DNA of 64,000 bases from Corynespora cassiicola (Eukaryota > Ascomycota > Dothideomycetes > Pleosporales > Corynesporascaceae), in assembly GCA_022059125.1 (NCBI GenBank), contig JAEUWY010000020.1:1798001-1862000 (forward strand), written 5' to 3'. The translations under genes and the position numbers were made by a program. Positions 11,373 to 23,707 of this stretch are shown one piece after another. Below the pieces are notes generated by a model. The model worked only from the letters and a program-made list of their open reading frames with translations, was not told the DNA's origin and did no database searches. The first letter of the stretch is position 1, and each line of letters begins with the position of its first letter.

Positions 11373-12275
11373 CATTTCACTTCACACCTTTATACCCATT
11401 TTTCTTATTTAATTGACACCAACTGATCGACACCAAGGAGGCAATCTTTTCGTTTGTTATTATTAAGGCGTTCAGGCGCGTACGAGGGCGTGGCCGATTA
11501 GTTCTGGCCAGCCCTGCACTTCTGCCTGGGCTGATAGCGTACAGCGCGGCTTGCTGATATCCTCTTTCTTTCAAGTCTTCATTTTCAAGGCACCGCATCT
11601 ACCTTTTTCTGCGGCACGCTTCCTGCATTGCTAGTCATTTTCCTTCGCCACTGTTACTCTTGTTTTGTTCTTGTGGAGTTATTTCTAAAAGACACGGGTC
11701 AACGGGAAAGGCATGAACTTGCCATGCCGAGTGTCTTTTGCTGTGTTCATATCTCGTTTTTTTTTCTCTCTCTCTCTCAAAGACTCACACCGGCAATGGT
11801 ACTTCCCTAATCTTTAAATTCTTCGGCGACAGGATGTGGGGAGGAAACTTGGTTTGAAAGTGGAGTTTAGTAACGGCTGGTCCAAAAGTGGAGCGAAGGC
11901 ACGAAGGGGCAGAATGCACATAGAGAATGATTGCATGGAAACGCTGACTTGCTCTTCTTTGGCGGTGAAAATCCTGACGTAACCTGTGTTCTAGCGTGCA
12001 CGTTGGAGAGTGCCCTCACCAGGGTTGCCCGTTTTCTGTCTTGCTAGTTCCCACCTGACAGCTGGATTGGCGGTGACGGCATCCGGCCTCCGAGACCATT
12101 GAAGGTGATGCCCAAGTCACGTGCTCACTAAAATTAAGCCTCTCGCTTCGCGGCAAAACCCGCCCACCACCAATCGCTCAATATCGACTTCGAACTTTTG
12201 CCGACATCACTCCCCCTTCTCCCACACCGTTTAACGAGCTACTCTTCGAGGAAAGCCGACAACAACACATTCACA
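11373..12275. other. Intergenic region with RPS12 promoter
   Basis: About 0.9 kb between the TeaR-like stop and the S12 start. It contains a T run followed by (CT)n near 11755-11778. A perfect E-box-like CACGTG lies at 12118-12123, about 150 bp upstream of the S12 ATG, with C-rich sequence after it. No gene seen. Confidence 0.55.
12118..12123. promoter_or_regulatory. CACGTG palindrome upstream of RPS12
   Basis: Palindromic E-box hexamer about 150 bp upstream of the S12 start codon. Such sites bind Cbf1-type bHLH proteins in fungi and are found in some ribosomal protein promoters. Function here is inferred from position only. Confidence 0.35.
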
Positions 12276-12978
12276 ATGGTACGCGCCACCTGATCTAGAG
12301 GCTTGCGATTTGCGATTCGCGATTTCATCGCCAGTTTCGCCCATCCGCTCACCCCGCCTTTCCACGCCAAAATGACATCAAATACTGACGATAGGCCGTG
12401 TAGTCGGACGGAGAAGACAACCAGTCCACCGTCAGCGCCGCCGCCGAGGTTGAGGTTTCCGCCGATGCCTCCGCCGGAAAGGGCATGAGCGTCCTTGAGG
12501 CCCTCAAGGGTGTCCTCAAGCTCGCCCTCATCCACGATGGTCTTGCCCGTGGTCTCCGCGAGGCCTCCAAGGCCCTCGACCGTCGCCAGGCCCACATGTG
12601 TGTTCTCAACGAGGCCTGCGAGGAGGAGGCATACAAGAAGCTCGTCGTTGCCCTGTGCTCCGAGCACAAGATCCCTCTCATCAAGGTTCCCGATGGCAAG
12701 CAGCTCGGCGAGTGGGCCGGTCTCTGTACGTGGATTCCCCAGGAAAATCTGTGGAGAATTGAGCTTTGAGATGGGATCTCAAAGCTTGAGGATTCCGATT
12801 TTTCGAAAAGGAAACAATTGTGAGGAATACGTTTTGCTAACGAATCATCACAGGCCAGATTGACCGTGAGGGCAACCCCCGCAAGGTCGTCAACTGCTCT
12901 TGCGTCGTCGTCAAGGACTGGGGTGAGGACTCCCAGGAGCGCTCCATCCTCCTCAACTACTTCCAGACCGAGCAGTAG
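12276..12978 (+). CDS. RPS12: 40S ribosomal protein S12 (eS12)
   Basis: Three exons: 12276..12278, 12404..12725, 12854..12978, giving 149 aa. Exon 1 consists of the ATG alone, followed at once by a GTACGC donor; a 125-nt intron ends in GTGTAG. The protein shows an acidic Ala-rich N-terminus (about 30 residues) followed by the eS12 core: [19 protein letters not shown], the conserved [12 protein letters not shown] block, and the C-terminal [16 protein letters not shown]. Length and ending FQTEQ fit the family. It is a structural protein of the small ribosomal subunit head. The codons are strongly C-ending, as expected for a highly expressed fungal gene. The upstream CACGTG and pyrimidine-rich leader are consistent with a ribosomal protein promoter. 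Confidence 0.97.
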
Positions 12979-14229
12979 ACGTCTCGAGACGTGGCTTAGC
13001 GCCGCCCTCTTCCCGTCTGCTCCTCGTCCCTCATCGTCGCCTAGTTCTCTCCCAATCATCTTCCAACTGGGGTGAGCTTGGTTTCAATTCTGGTTCGTCC
13101 CGGCGCGCGGATTTTGGTGCTGGGAAATGATAAATGGATGTATGATCTGAGATGCCGGAGTTGTCTTGGGGGGATGGTCGATATAGACGCGGCTTTGTTC
13201 GCCGGAAGATATCAAATCAAAAAAAAATCTACCAAGCAATGGATGGATTTTCCAATGGCCCAGAGAAAATTTCCACATGTGATTTTATATCAAACATGAA
13301 TTTGTCGACTAACCCAGGAGCCTACATATTAAAAGCCTGTGGATATCAAAGTAGAAACAGCATTCAATGTCCATGGTCCATACGGTGTTTGCGGTTGACG
13401 ACTACGCATCTTGTTTGACTGTACTTGACGGCTATCCATCATTTTGGGCCCATCCGGACACCTTGTTTGATGTTGAATAATAGCCCGGCCACTAGGATGA
13501 CCCTCCACAGTCGTTGTCTTAAGCTCTAGCCCCGGGTCTGATATCTATATCCCAACCTCTGACCAACCTAATCTGAGAACTGGACTTGAAGTAGATGTTC
13601 ACACCACATCCCAGCATAGATTTGCCCATTGCACCAATTCACATAGGCAAATATTCATGCACATGGAAAAGAAACGCGATATGGAGCAGTACAGTATTGA
13701 GGTGAAGATGGTCTATAGTATGCGTCTGATCCACCACATCTCCCAAGCCACGCAGCTCGATGAAAAGGATCGAAATCTATATCCGCCCGCATGCAGCACC
13801 CACTCGCTCTGAGCGACAGCAACAACGACAACGACAACGAAACCGACAATGGCAAACGGACGCTGGATCTAGATCCAGGTAGACAAGACAGTTGGAGAAG
13901 ATATTCAGAAGGAGAAGAAAAAATTGGAAAAATGGAAGCGAAGAGGGATAAGGGGAAGCAGTAGAAGACAAGAAAGAAGGAAATCTTTACCTCATGCCGC
14001 CAGCCAGGACGTAAACCCCATTCTCCCCAACCTGTTCTCTTTCTCCTTCCGTCCCCTATGCCCGCGTCACTTCCGCAAAACAAGACCCCACAAGGAAACA
14101 AGAAAACAAAAACAGACAAAACATCATGCATCATATCGCCAAGTCTAGCACAAGCCCACATTCATCACTCGGTTTTTACGCATCGCTGGCGGCGCGTATC
14201 TGTCTATGCAGTTAACCCTCTTTTCTCTC

Positions 14230-14261
<32 letters not shown>

Positions 14262-14468
14262 GGTCCACATCAATCATCTCATCTCATCTCAATACAAGGC
14301 TCAAATCTTTCAATCATATACCCGCTCAATGCTGACAATTCGCTCATTCATGCAACAAAACCCACCCCAGCTCACCCAAGTACACAACACCACACCACAC
14401 CACACCATGCCCCCTCGCCAGACTCCCCTCTGTCCCAACAAATACCTCATCTTTCACAACAAACCCAC
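12979..14468. other. Intergenic region between convergent genes
   Basis: About 1.5 kb holding the 3' flanks of S12 and of the Ark-type kinase. It contains a pure (CT)n microsatellite at 14237-14261 within a longer C/T tract, and CAC/CCA-rich sequence at 14340-14460. No supported gene or RNA. Confidence 0.55.
14237..14261. repeat. (CT)n microsatellite
   Basis: About 12 pure CT units at the centre of a C/T tract from roughly 14221, located 3' of the kinase gene on its opposite strand. Confidence 0.9.
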
Positions 14469-17400
14469 CTAAACATCCCTCACCCCCCTGACCGGAATCT
14501 CCGTCTCCACCATCTCCAGCCCACTCAAGCTCGGATACCTCTTGCTAAAACTGTCCACATCAAACTGCTCCTCGGCACCCTCCTGCTGCCCCGCCCCCCG
14601 TACAGGCGGTAGTGGCTTGTCCTTTCCAGCGACGACAGGACTCTGCCTCCCGGTCGGCATCTCTGCTGGACCCCCCGTGCGAAGCGCCTTTGGCTTAGGG
14701 GGCGCCGAAGGGCGCGCAGCCTGCGGGCCCGTAGCCGTCCTATTCGCGGCCGGAGGAGCGGACGAGGACGTGGGCGGCCTTTCGGACAACGAGGGCCGGG
14801 TCGGGAGTGGGGGCTGCTGCTGCTGTTGTTGTTGTTGCTGTAGCTGCTGTGGGGGCTGCGATTGGGGTGGTGCCATTCCGACGGGTTTCCGGGCGACGGT
14901 AGGGGGTTGGCGGAGTCCGCTTTGGTCCTGGGGGCGGCTGGGGAGGGGCTTGCCCGTGTCTGTGTATTTGCCATAGCCCTCTGCGGTGCGGCTGACGGGT
15001 GCTGGCTTGCTGCTCTCTTCCAGCAAGTTTTTGACGCGGTTTTGAATGGTCGATGCGCGGGTTGCTTTGCCCTTGCCTTGGTCGCCCTGTTCTGCAAGGC
15101 GTTGGCGGTACTCGGCAGCTGCGGCTTCAACACGTCGTTCCTCTTCGCTGAGTCTACGTCTCTCCAATTCGCGGCGCACTTCGGGGGGCAATTCCTGTGT
15201 TTCGTCCATGACACGATCATCGTCGCTGAGGCCGCCCGTAGCTTCAGAACCCGCAATGGGAGTCAAGGTCTTGCCACCGCGGGAGTCTGTATACGGCTCC
15301 GTGGGAGTCAGTGGTGACTCACGCCCCCGATCCTGATTTGAAGAGTTGCTCTCAAACTTGCGGAATGCGTCGCCAAATCGACCCTTTACAATGCTCTTGG
15401 TGTGGCTGGTGATGGATGCTACACTGCCTCGCTTAGCATGCTTCGACTGGCTGCTGCTCCTCCTGTGTTTCTTTGGGTCTGATTCGTCTCTCTCCATGGC
15501 TCGCAAAAAGTCGACATTAGAGGTGATGTTCTTCTCTTCAGGTTCAGAGTCGGAATCCATAATGGAAGCCGAGGGTGGCCCCCTGGAGAGAGATGGCGCA
15601 TCGAAATTCCGTCCAGGCGCCATTTCTCTGTCGCGGAGATAGTCGAGACTGGATTCGACATGGATACTAGAAGGTCGAGGATGCGAATTAGCAGACTTTG
15701 ATCGGTCAATTGCATTTCCCAAGTCCATTGCGGATGGACGCTGGCTCTCAAGGGAGGGTCGTGATGACGCAGGAGACCTCGGAATGCTGAGAGTGGAAGT
15801 ATGAGATTTTGACCTATGGTCAAGGACAGACGGACGACTCGGAAGTGTCAACTCAGGCTTCAGTGAAGACGGGCTAGGCTGAGGCTTTTCAAATGTTCGA
15901 GGCTGGCTCAACGCACGAGTATGGTGTGGAAGCTCTGGCACACGCCATATTGGTCGCTTGTTAACATCTGGATATTTCTGGGGTCCTGGCGAGGGTGCCG
16001 GGGACGTCTGTATTCCAGTGGACACCATGCCCGGTCTTTGGGGGCTAGGCTGCGCAATAGCGGAGCTAGATGTTCTAGGGCTATCTTTCGCGCCCTCAAA
16101 TTGCTGCGGCTTCTTAATTGAAGAGGACCTGGCGACTCCAGACGAGGGTGTAGCTGGTGCAGGCTTCGGGGGAGGTGCAGGCTCTTTGGCAGCAGGGATG
16201 TTAAAAGCTTCATCCGCAAGAGCTTGCGCAACACGGTTATTCAAGTCAGAGTCAGACGACGTAGGAGCCGGGCTGAACTCGAATTTCTGGCCTCGATCAT
16301 GCAGTAAAGAAAACTCGTCCAAGGAAGGAAATCTCGCTGCCAACTCATCAGCGGCAGCGCTTCTAACCTGTACATTTTGCGAATCAAGCGCGGCGAACGG
16401 ATCGGAAGTTGTTCCTCTCATGGGGGAAGGGCTCGGCTTTGCAGCTGGGGGCTGCTGAGCGGGAGCGGTCGGCCGCCCCCTCCGCATGGGAGTGATGTCC
16501 GGAATATTCTGCACCTTTTGAACTGGCGCAACCTTTTGTAGTCCAATCACTGGAGGCGAGGAGACTTGGGGCTCGGGGGATGGCAACTGTTGGTTTCGGC
16601 GGTCTTCGGACTGGGTACGGTTCGAGTAGATCTCCTGGATGTTAGCAGGGAAAAAAAAAGGTGAACATAGTACGAGGCACCCACGTCTTTGATTGGAACG
16701 TTCCTGTGTCGCATGGAGCACACCTCGACGACGACCTGGTAGATGTTCGGCCGATGAGAGGGGCTTTCTCGCAGCATCCAACCTACCGCCAATTAGCTTG
16801 CTCCCCAGTTCCCCAGCAAAGATAGCCGCCTACCTATGAGCTTCTTCAAGCGGTCCGAGAATTGAGGATAGTGCGGATACTTGAAGGTCGCATTCAGAAT
16901 GGCCATCTGCCCCACCTCCTCAAAGGGCGTGGTATAGTAGCATAGCTTGTACAGCAGCACGCCCAAGGCCCATATATCGCTCTTCTCGTCTATTGGCAGT
17001 TTCCTGTAGACGTCAATCATCTCCGGGCTCCGGTATTGCAGCGTGGTGTGGCGCTGGACATCGTCCTCGATCAGCCTCCCTTCGGCGGCGGTGGTGGCAG
17101 CAGGGCGCGGGGGGGCCGTGGAGCCAAAATCGCACAGCTTGTATATCTTCTCGGAGCCGCGCGAGGTGATGAGGACGTTTTCGACCTTGAGGTCCCGGTG
17201 CAGCAGCGGGGGCCGTAGGTAGTGCATGGTCGCAACGCCCTCGGCAACATCGGAGAAGATGTGCAGAATCTCGGGCTCGGTCAACCTGTGCTGCAGGCGC
17301 GTGTTCATAAAGTCGATGAGGCCACCGCCGGAGCAGTACTCCATGAGCAGGAAGACCTCGTAGCCTCCGCCCTTGAGCTGCGAAGCGTGCGAGTCAATGT

Positions 17401-17737
17401 ACGTCACAATGTGCTTGTGGCCCTTGAGCTTCTTCATGGTCTCGACCTCTGTCCGCATGTTGGCCAGGGCATCGCGGTCGGGGACGGCCACGCGCTTGAG
17501 CACGGCGACTTCTGGGGTTCGCTCGTCGGTCTTGGGGACGCGGACGAGGTAGACGTGGGCGAAGCCGCCCTCGGACAGGTACTTGTCGACGGTGACGCGG
17601 TGGTTGCCCACCTGCACCTTTGTGCCCGGGGCAAAGGTGCCTGGCGGCGCATTGGAGACGGGGGCGGGCGCGCGGTATGCTGTCTGCGGGTGGGGCATCG
17701 AGTAGGCAGCGGAGTTGGCGTAGCGGGCGGAGGACAT
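14469..17737 (-). CDS. Ark/Prk (NAK-family) serine/threonine kinase, actin and endocytosis regulator
   Basis: Three exons on the minus strand (16834..17737, 16685..16782, 14469..16634) encode 1055 aa. The N-terminal kinase domain has the glycine loop SEGGFAHVYLV (about residues 55-65), catalytic Lys81 in VAVLKRV, HRDLKVENV with Asp182, and DFGST with Asp203. QYRSPEMID and DIWALGVLLYKL follow, and the domain ends across the first intron as LIGWMLRESPSHRPNIYQVV. DFGST plus the SPEMID segment point to the Ark1/Prk1/Akl1 group, homologous to animal AAK1 and GAK. These kinases phosphorylate Pan1/Sla1-type endocytic coat proteins and turn actin patches over. The long Pro/Ser/Gln-rich tail has a Q-rich tract (around 14820-14860) and two similar FPSLDEF and YPSLSGLE segments. 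The start at 17737 was preferred because the upstream open frame begins at a non-ATG codon. Which paralogue it is cannot be decided here. Confidence 0.93.
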
Positions 17738-19642
17738 GGTGGAGGGCGGTGAGAAGGGCGTGAGGGCTGCAGCGCAGCAGGAGGACCGAGGCCTTAACGG
17801 GCGCGCATGTAGATGGGGGAGCGGAGGGTGGAAGAGGGTCCCCGAGGGCAATGAGCGTGCGCAGTGCTGGGCGTTGCTATGGGGAGGTCATTAGGGTCAT
17901 TAGGGCGAGAGTGCCTGGTCGAGTTTCAAGCTCGACGAGAGCCCGTCTGCCGTCACAAGCAAAGCCACACATCATCCACGCCCGCACACTGCAACGTCCT
18001 CCTCCGCCATTCGTCTCGCCGGGCCCGCTGCACCCCATGACTGCAACCCGAGCCTGGCAGACACGTCTACAAGTACCTGCGTGCCTCCCCCGTGTCACGT
18101 TTCCCCGAGGGCCCCCCGTGCCCGTGGCCTTGCACGCCCAAATTCCCCTGGTCTTGGGCAGCTGTGGCCAGTGGCCACCGACGACTCCGAACAGAACCAC
18201 ATGTGGCGCATGCGCCGACCCACCCACTACGCCCGTCCTGGACAGACCCCTTCTGAGACGTAGACGTTCGCAGCCGTCAAAGCACTCAGAGCCGCCAGGC
18301 ATGCCGCACCGCATCTGTGACCCTGGCCGCCGCAGTCCTATACCGCCAGCCTTATGGGCTCGCCTGGATACGTCTGGCCAGGCATCTTGTCCTGGACCGC
18401 GGCCGGAGTAACCCTGGAAGTGCACTGCTGAAAAGAACTCGCCCTGTCCACTGTCGCCACGGCATCTCTGCAAAGGCGGCTGCAGCAGGAGGCTCCATTA
18501 GTATCAAGGGGGCATATGTGGATTGCATCTCCTCTGGTCTGCAGTCTGACGTGCGCTACAGTCGACTACAACACGCTTAGACCCTGCTCTCTAGGGAAAA
18601 GGAAGCATGCTCGCCCCCCCCTATCTTCTACGTCTCCCACTCATATTAAACTGTTGTCATTGGATCACGGTCTGCATGTGCCGGGCCCGGGGTCGGAGCG
18701 CGGCCGTTCATCAGTGTCTAGGAGATATGCACATGTATGCACGCCTCGGGCCCGTGTTCGCATTGCGCTGGGGGTGGTGATGAGGATGATGATGACGGAG
18801 CTGAGGGTAGAATGAATTCAGTGTTTCGAGCACCTGACAGTTGAGCAGCTCGGTCCCGAGAGATGGAGAGACATTTTAGTGTGCCCGACATTGTTGTTGT
18901 CGGCGTAAGCAAAACTCCTCAGGCCCTTTTGTTGTGCGTACCTAGGACGGCCGGTCCTGGCTCTGCCATTTAAGCTTTGTGCTATCGTACTTGGCTGCTG
19001 ATGGTTCTGGGGTTGGTTGGTGCATACGATGGTGTGAGTATATGTCTAGCTGGTGTTCGCATTCCGAAAATGGATCAAAAACAGACGGCCATGCCGTTGA
19101 GAAAGAGAAGGGATAGAAGCAGGCTAGAAAAGGCTAGAAGAAACGATGGAGCGGCATGGGGTGAAACAGCTGCTCGCGTCCGTCTCCGTTCAGCTGTGTC
19201 GGGCGGGTCCCCAGACTTCGATACAGCTTCTACGACGCCAAGGCACGACCAGAGCGTTGCAAAGACGCCATGCCGTTGCCAGTACCAATGCTTCAGCTAC
19301 GTCAGCACGTGGGCAGCTTGCGTGGAATTGCAGATGTTGTCGAGGTGGCAACCAGAAAAAGGGACGCTCTCGGTGCGGCTCCCTCATGACAAGGAGGCTG
19401 AGTGACGGCATCGTGCAGTCCGGTGGTGCCGGTAATGATTCTGAGCACACGGTGTGCGAGCCAGCACGGATATCCGATGAGGCAGTCTGAGGACAGCGGC
19501 TGGCGATCCAAGGGCATGCCGTTCCCTGTTCTCGGAACCGAACTTGGTCGTCGTGGACCCAAGGCGATCACTACTGTTACGAAAGCCCTGCAGACGCCAC
19601 GCGGCCAACGATGATGCTGCCCTGAGTCGGCATATTCGACAG

Positions 19643-19677
19643 AGTCGTCAGTCGTCAGTCGTCAGTCGTCAGTCGTC
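19643..19677. repeat. 7-bp tandem repeat (AGTCGTC)x5
   Basis: Five perfect AGTCGTC units followed by a partial copy, in the spacer upstream of GRR1. Confidence 0.9.
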
Positions 19678-20487
19678 AGTACCGCTACACCGCCCCCTGC
19701 ACGACGACGAGCCGTGTCATCGAAGGCTGTGTGTGAAAAAGCAACGAGGTTGGAGCAGGCAATGTCAGGGGAGATGCTAGGCCAGGCCAGCGCTGGCGGG
19801 CGCTGCCGAGACGCAGGAGGGGAGTCTGAACAGGCGTTCTGCTGGTGATCTAGATCTGGAGGCTATCTGCGGGCAGAATGCGGGCAGAGGAGGCTCTGGA
19901 CGCGCGGGGTACGCAGCAGCGGCGCGGCGGCGGCGGCGGCGGCGCAATGGCGATGGGACGGCGATGGGACAGCCAGCAGGTAGCAGGTTACAGGTGGCAC
20001 AGAGTCAGGTGCGTCAACAGGACCAGGTGGACAGCGGCGGGCGAGCAACACCTGACGGTCGTGGTGACGGCTGTAGCGCAGTCCAAGAGGCATGGTCGGG
20101 GGTGCAGTCACCGCGATGCCGACGTGCACGCTTGGGCAGCCGCGGCCGCCTCCCGCGAAAGGGGCGCTCCAGGGCGGACCAGGGCTGCTAGAGGGGACGG
20201 CGCGGGCGGTCGCTGTTTCGCTGCAGCAGAGGGCGGCGTGGAGGGCGTGGACAGCGTCCAGATGGGATCCGAGTGCCCCAGGCGGGCCATGGGCGGGCCA
20301 TGAAGACGTGTTTGATGCTCCAGACACGCAGGGAAAGCCTGGCCCTGTGCCAAGCCAGTGCGACTGGCCCTTTCACCCTCCCTTCGCGTCGTGCTATTTA
20401 GAAGCTTCGACGCCTGCTGGGCCGCCCAAGACACCTGCTCTCCTAATCCCATCCTGTCCTGCTGGCCTGCTGCCCTGCCGCCCTGCT

Positions 20488-20514
20488 GTCGTCGTCGTCG
20501 TCGTCGTCGTCGTC
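20488..20514. repeat. (GTC)9 microsatellite
   Basis: Nine GTC triplets about 560 bp upstream of the GRR1 start; a GCC-rich run follows at about 20570-20588. Confidence 0.9.
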
Positions 20515-20790
20515 CCGCTCCCAGTCGCACCCATTGCCCGTGGGGACCGCACCCTCTGCCCGCCCCTCTGCCGCCGCCGCCGCCGCCAGTGGAGACGGCC
20601 TCCGTCATAGCCAAACGACCCACGACCCCAGCCCAATCGAGGTCCGGGCCGCTGAACACCCACAGCACCTGAGCGTCGAGCGTCGAGCATCCAGCACCCA
20701 GCATCCAGCGTCGAGCACCGCGTGTCCAGCAGCTGGCGACTCCCCTTCCCCGCCTGCACGCCGTCCCCGCGCTACTCGTCGAGTGCTCGC

Positions 20791-20811
20791 CAGCCAGCCA
20801 GCCAGCCAGCC
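20791..20811. repeat. (CAGC)5 tetranucleotide repeat
   Basis: Five CAGC units about 270 bp upstream of the GRR1 start. Confidence 0.85.
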
Positions 20812-21076
20812 GCTGCAGCCCGCTGCCTTCACCCCAGGCCGTGGAGCGGAGTAAGCTGCATCGCGTCGCTTAGTCGGCCTGCCAACACCGTCTCACCACT
20901 GCCAATTGCGGACGTCGAGCAAACACAGCACCGCCGTCCTGCGCCCTACGCCGTCCCTTAATCTTAGCTGACGCCCGACGCCCGCGCAGCTACATACCGT
21001 CGTCGACCCCGCCGCCGCCGCCCGCTGCTCCAGCTGCTCCCTCTGCCCGCCCGCCAGCCTGCCCACGCTCAACGAC

Positions 21077-23048
21077 ATGGCTCGCTCCCGCCGCATCGAG
21101 CGCGACGTCAGCCGCTCCCGCTCCGACACGTCCGCCTCCACGTCCCCCGAACGCGGCGCCGACGACGACAATGACTCCCTCATGCTGCAGGCAAACGACT
21201 CGCAGTCGTCGCTCGCGCCTTCCGTGTCGCCCGAGGACGAGGAAGCCGCCCGCCGCGCCATCGAGGAGCGGTGTCGCGTGTCGCCCATCTCGCGCCTGCC
21301 CGCCGAGCTCATGATTGCCATATTCGCAAAGCTCTCGTCCCCCAACGACCTGCGCAACTGCATGCTCGTGTCGCGCGACTGGTCCAAGAACAGCGTCGGC
21401 CTGCTCTGGCACCGCCCCCAGACCAGCAAGTGGCCGAGCCTCAAGAACGTCATCACCACGGTGCGCAAGGCCGACAGCTTCTTCGACTATGCCAGCATGA
21501 TCAAGCGCCTGAATCTGTCCGCCCTCGGCAACGAGGTCAGCGACGGCACCCTCCAGCCCCTCTCCTCGTGCAAGCGCGTCGAGCGCCTCACCCTCACCAA
21601 CTGCACCAAGCTCAACGACCTCAGCCTGACGGCCATGCTCAACGACAACCACCACCTCCTGGCCCTCGACGTGACGGGCCTGGACTCCATCACGGACAAG
21701 ACCATGGTCACCCTTGCCGACAACGCAGTCAAACTCCAGGGCTTGAACATCACCAATTGCAAGAAGATCACAGACGACTCCCTGGTGGCAGTAGCAAAGA
21801 AGTGCAGATACATCAAGAGGGTACGTACTTGTCAACCAATCCAAACCGCCCGGCATGCTAACTTTTTTCCCCCTCGCAGCTCAAGCTCAACGGATGCTCG
21901 CAGCTGACCGACAAGGCTGTCATTGCCTTTGCCATGAATTGCAAATACCTCCTTGAAATCGATCTGCACGACTGCAAGAACCTCGAAGACGAGTCCATTA
22001 CTACACTCCTGACCGAGGGTCCCCATCTGCGGGAGCTCCGTCTGGCTCACTGTTGGAAGATCACGGATCAAGCCTTCCTCCGCCTCCCGGCCGAGGCCAC
22101 GTTTGACAGCCTGCGCATACTTGACCTCACCGACTGCATGGAACTGCAGGATTCCGGAGTTCAAAAGATCGTCCAGGCTGCTCCACGCCTTCGTAATCTG
22201 GTTTTGGCCAAATGTCGCCAACTCACGGATCGCGCAGTACTCGCCATCACCCGCCTGGGTAAGAACCTGCACTACATCCATCTAGGCCACTGTTCTCGGA
22301 TCACCGATGCAGGCGTTACCCAACTTGTCAAGCTCTGCAACCGTATTCGCTACATCGACTTGGCATGCTGTTCCAACCTCACGGACGATTCCGTCGAGAA
22401 GTTGGCTACGCTACCGAAGTTGAAGCGGATAGGACTAGTCAAGTGTGGTAACATCACGAATCGGAGCATTCTTGCGCTTGCCAAACCAAAACAAGTGGGT
22501 CATGGCGGACCCGTGGCTCCGAGCGTCCTCGAGAGGGTCCATCTCAGCTACTGCACGAACCTTACTCTTGCCGTAAGTCATGCGACATATTCCTTTTCTT
22601 GGTAATCGATGGTGCTAATCCTGCTTTAGGGAATCCATGCATTGTTGAACAGCTGTCCTCGTCTTACGCATTTGAGCTTAACGGGTGTTCAGGCCTTCCT
22701 TCGGGAAGACTTGCTCGTCTTTTGCCGCGAGGCTCCCGCAGGTTCGTACTTCGCCTTCCCCCCATGCTTGCTGCACCGTCAATCTAACAAGCAGCAGAAT
22801 TCAACGAGCACCAACGTGATGTCTTTTGTGTTTTCAGCGGCAAGGGTGTCACTGACCTCCGCAAATATCTCAATGCGGAATCTTCCTCTCATCGTCCGCA
22901 GATCTTTGATGCCGACGGCACCATGTACGATGAATCGGATGAGCCCGAAAACCTGATTCTCAATGTCACCGCACAGGCCAATGGCATGGCGATCGAAGAG
23001 ATGGACGAGGAGTTTGGAGAAGGCAGTGAGATGATGGGTCAGGACTAA
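21077..23048 (+). CDS. GRR1: F-box/leucine-rich-repeat protein Grr1 (SCF substrate receptor)
   Basis: Four exons (21077..21820, 21880..22572, 22630..22741, 22798..23048) encode 599 aa; the first two introns are phase 0. After a Ser-rich acidic N-terminus, the F-box reads ISRLPAELMIAIFAKLSS, ending in LVSRDW. About twelve cysteine-type LRRs follow, each around 26 residues with N-C-x-x-(L/I)-T-D-x-x (for example GCSQLTDKAV, HCWKITDQAF, HCSRITDAGV, CCSNLTDDSV). The C-terminus is acidic. Family role: in yeast, Grr1 brings phosphorylated G1 cyclins and nutrient-signalling proteins (Mth1, Std1) to the SCF ubiquitin ligase, coupling glucose and amino acid sensing to the cell cycle. The last two exons, which encode LREDLLVFCREAPAEFNEHQ and the acidic tail, fit the ending of filamentous Grr1 proteins. 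Confidence 0.93.
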
Positions 23049-23707
23049 TCCTACCCATCATGTTGTTGCGCGCGCTCCCGATCGTTGGCATTGCCTAGGC
23101 ATCATGTTCGGTCCGGGCCCGCCCACAGCTTGAATATCTTCCGATTGGTTCCTTTTTTTCTTTTTACCTTAGCACATCGGTTATCCGAGGACATGATTGA
23201 ACGGCCTGTGAGTTTTGAAGAAGGGTGACGGCATGTACGAGTGGCACAGCGACGATGTTTGATGGAGACGAAGTGATTACGATACCCCTTTTATGTGCGA
23301 AGCTTTAGTCGAGTTTGGAGGTGATGTACCTGGGCGGAGGATAACAAGTCGCTTCTAGTACCGCTAGTATAACAGAGCTTGAATGAATAGCCTTAGTAAA
23401 ATTTGTCCTGTGCAGTGTGACAGTCATCTATTTGGTCTTTGAGCACTGGATCAAGCATGTTGTAGCAGGTGAAATGCAATTGTATAGGAAATCTCTCCAA
23501 GTATCTGCCTTCTCCATGCATGCATGCATAGTCGTTGCCTCCGTCTTCGTCAAACCAGAACAAAAGGTTTCCAAATCAAGTCCAAATCCAACCCTATAAA
23601 CACCCGTCCACATCATTACGTCCTCCATCTTATAGCCATGTGCCCTATCCACACCCCCGCTATCACCATAACTCACACCCTCCCTCCTTTCACCCCACCA
23701 GCCCCAC
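23049..23707. other. 3' flanks of convergent GRR1 and SEA4 genes
   Basis: About 660 bp between the two stop codons. T-rich sequence near 23150-23170 could serve termination or polyadenylation of GRR1. No gene seen. Confidence 0.5.

Larger units (their letters stand above)
17738..21076. other. 3.3-kb GC-rich divergent spacer with microsatellites
   Basis: Region between the divergent kinase and Grr1 genes. It is GC-rich and C/G-skewed, with several simple repeats (listed separately). Many long open frames on both strands here have low-complexity Arg/Pro/Ser/Ala sequence and no domain, so I read them as composition artefacts. It probably carries long 5' leaders and promoters for both flanking genes. 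Confidence 0.5.

Noticed and set aside
14542..16458. Several plus-strand open frames of 96-166 codons
   Set aside because: Antisense to the kinase tail; runs such as poly-Cys mirror the Gln-rich tract.
17738..17851. 38-residue N-terminal extension of the kinase frame
   Set aside because: It begins at a TTG, not an ATG; the Met at 17737 is a better start.
20990..21856. 288-codon minus-strand open frame
   Set aside because: Antisense shadow of GRR1 exon 1; Val/Ala/Gly-rich from mirrored codon bias.
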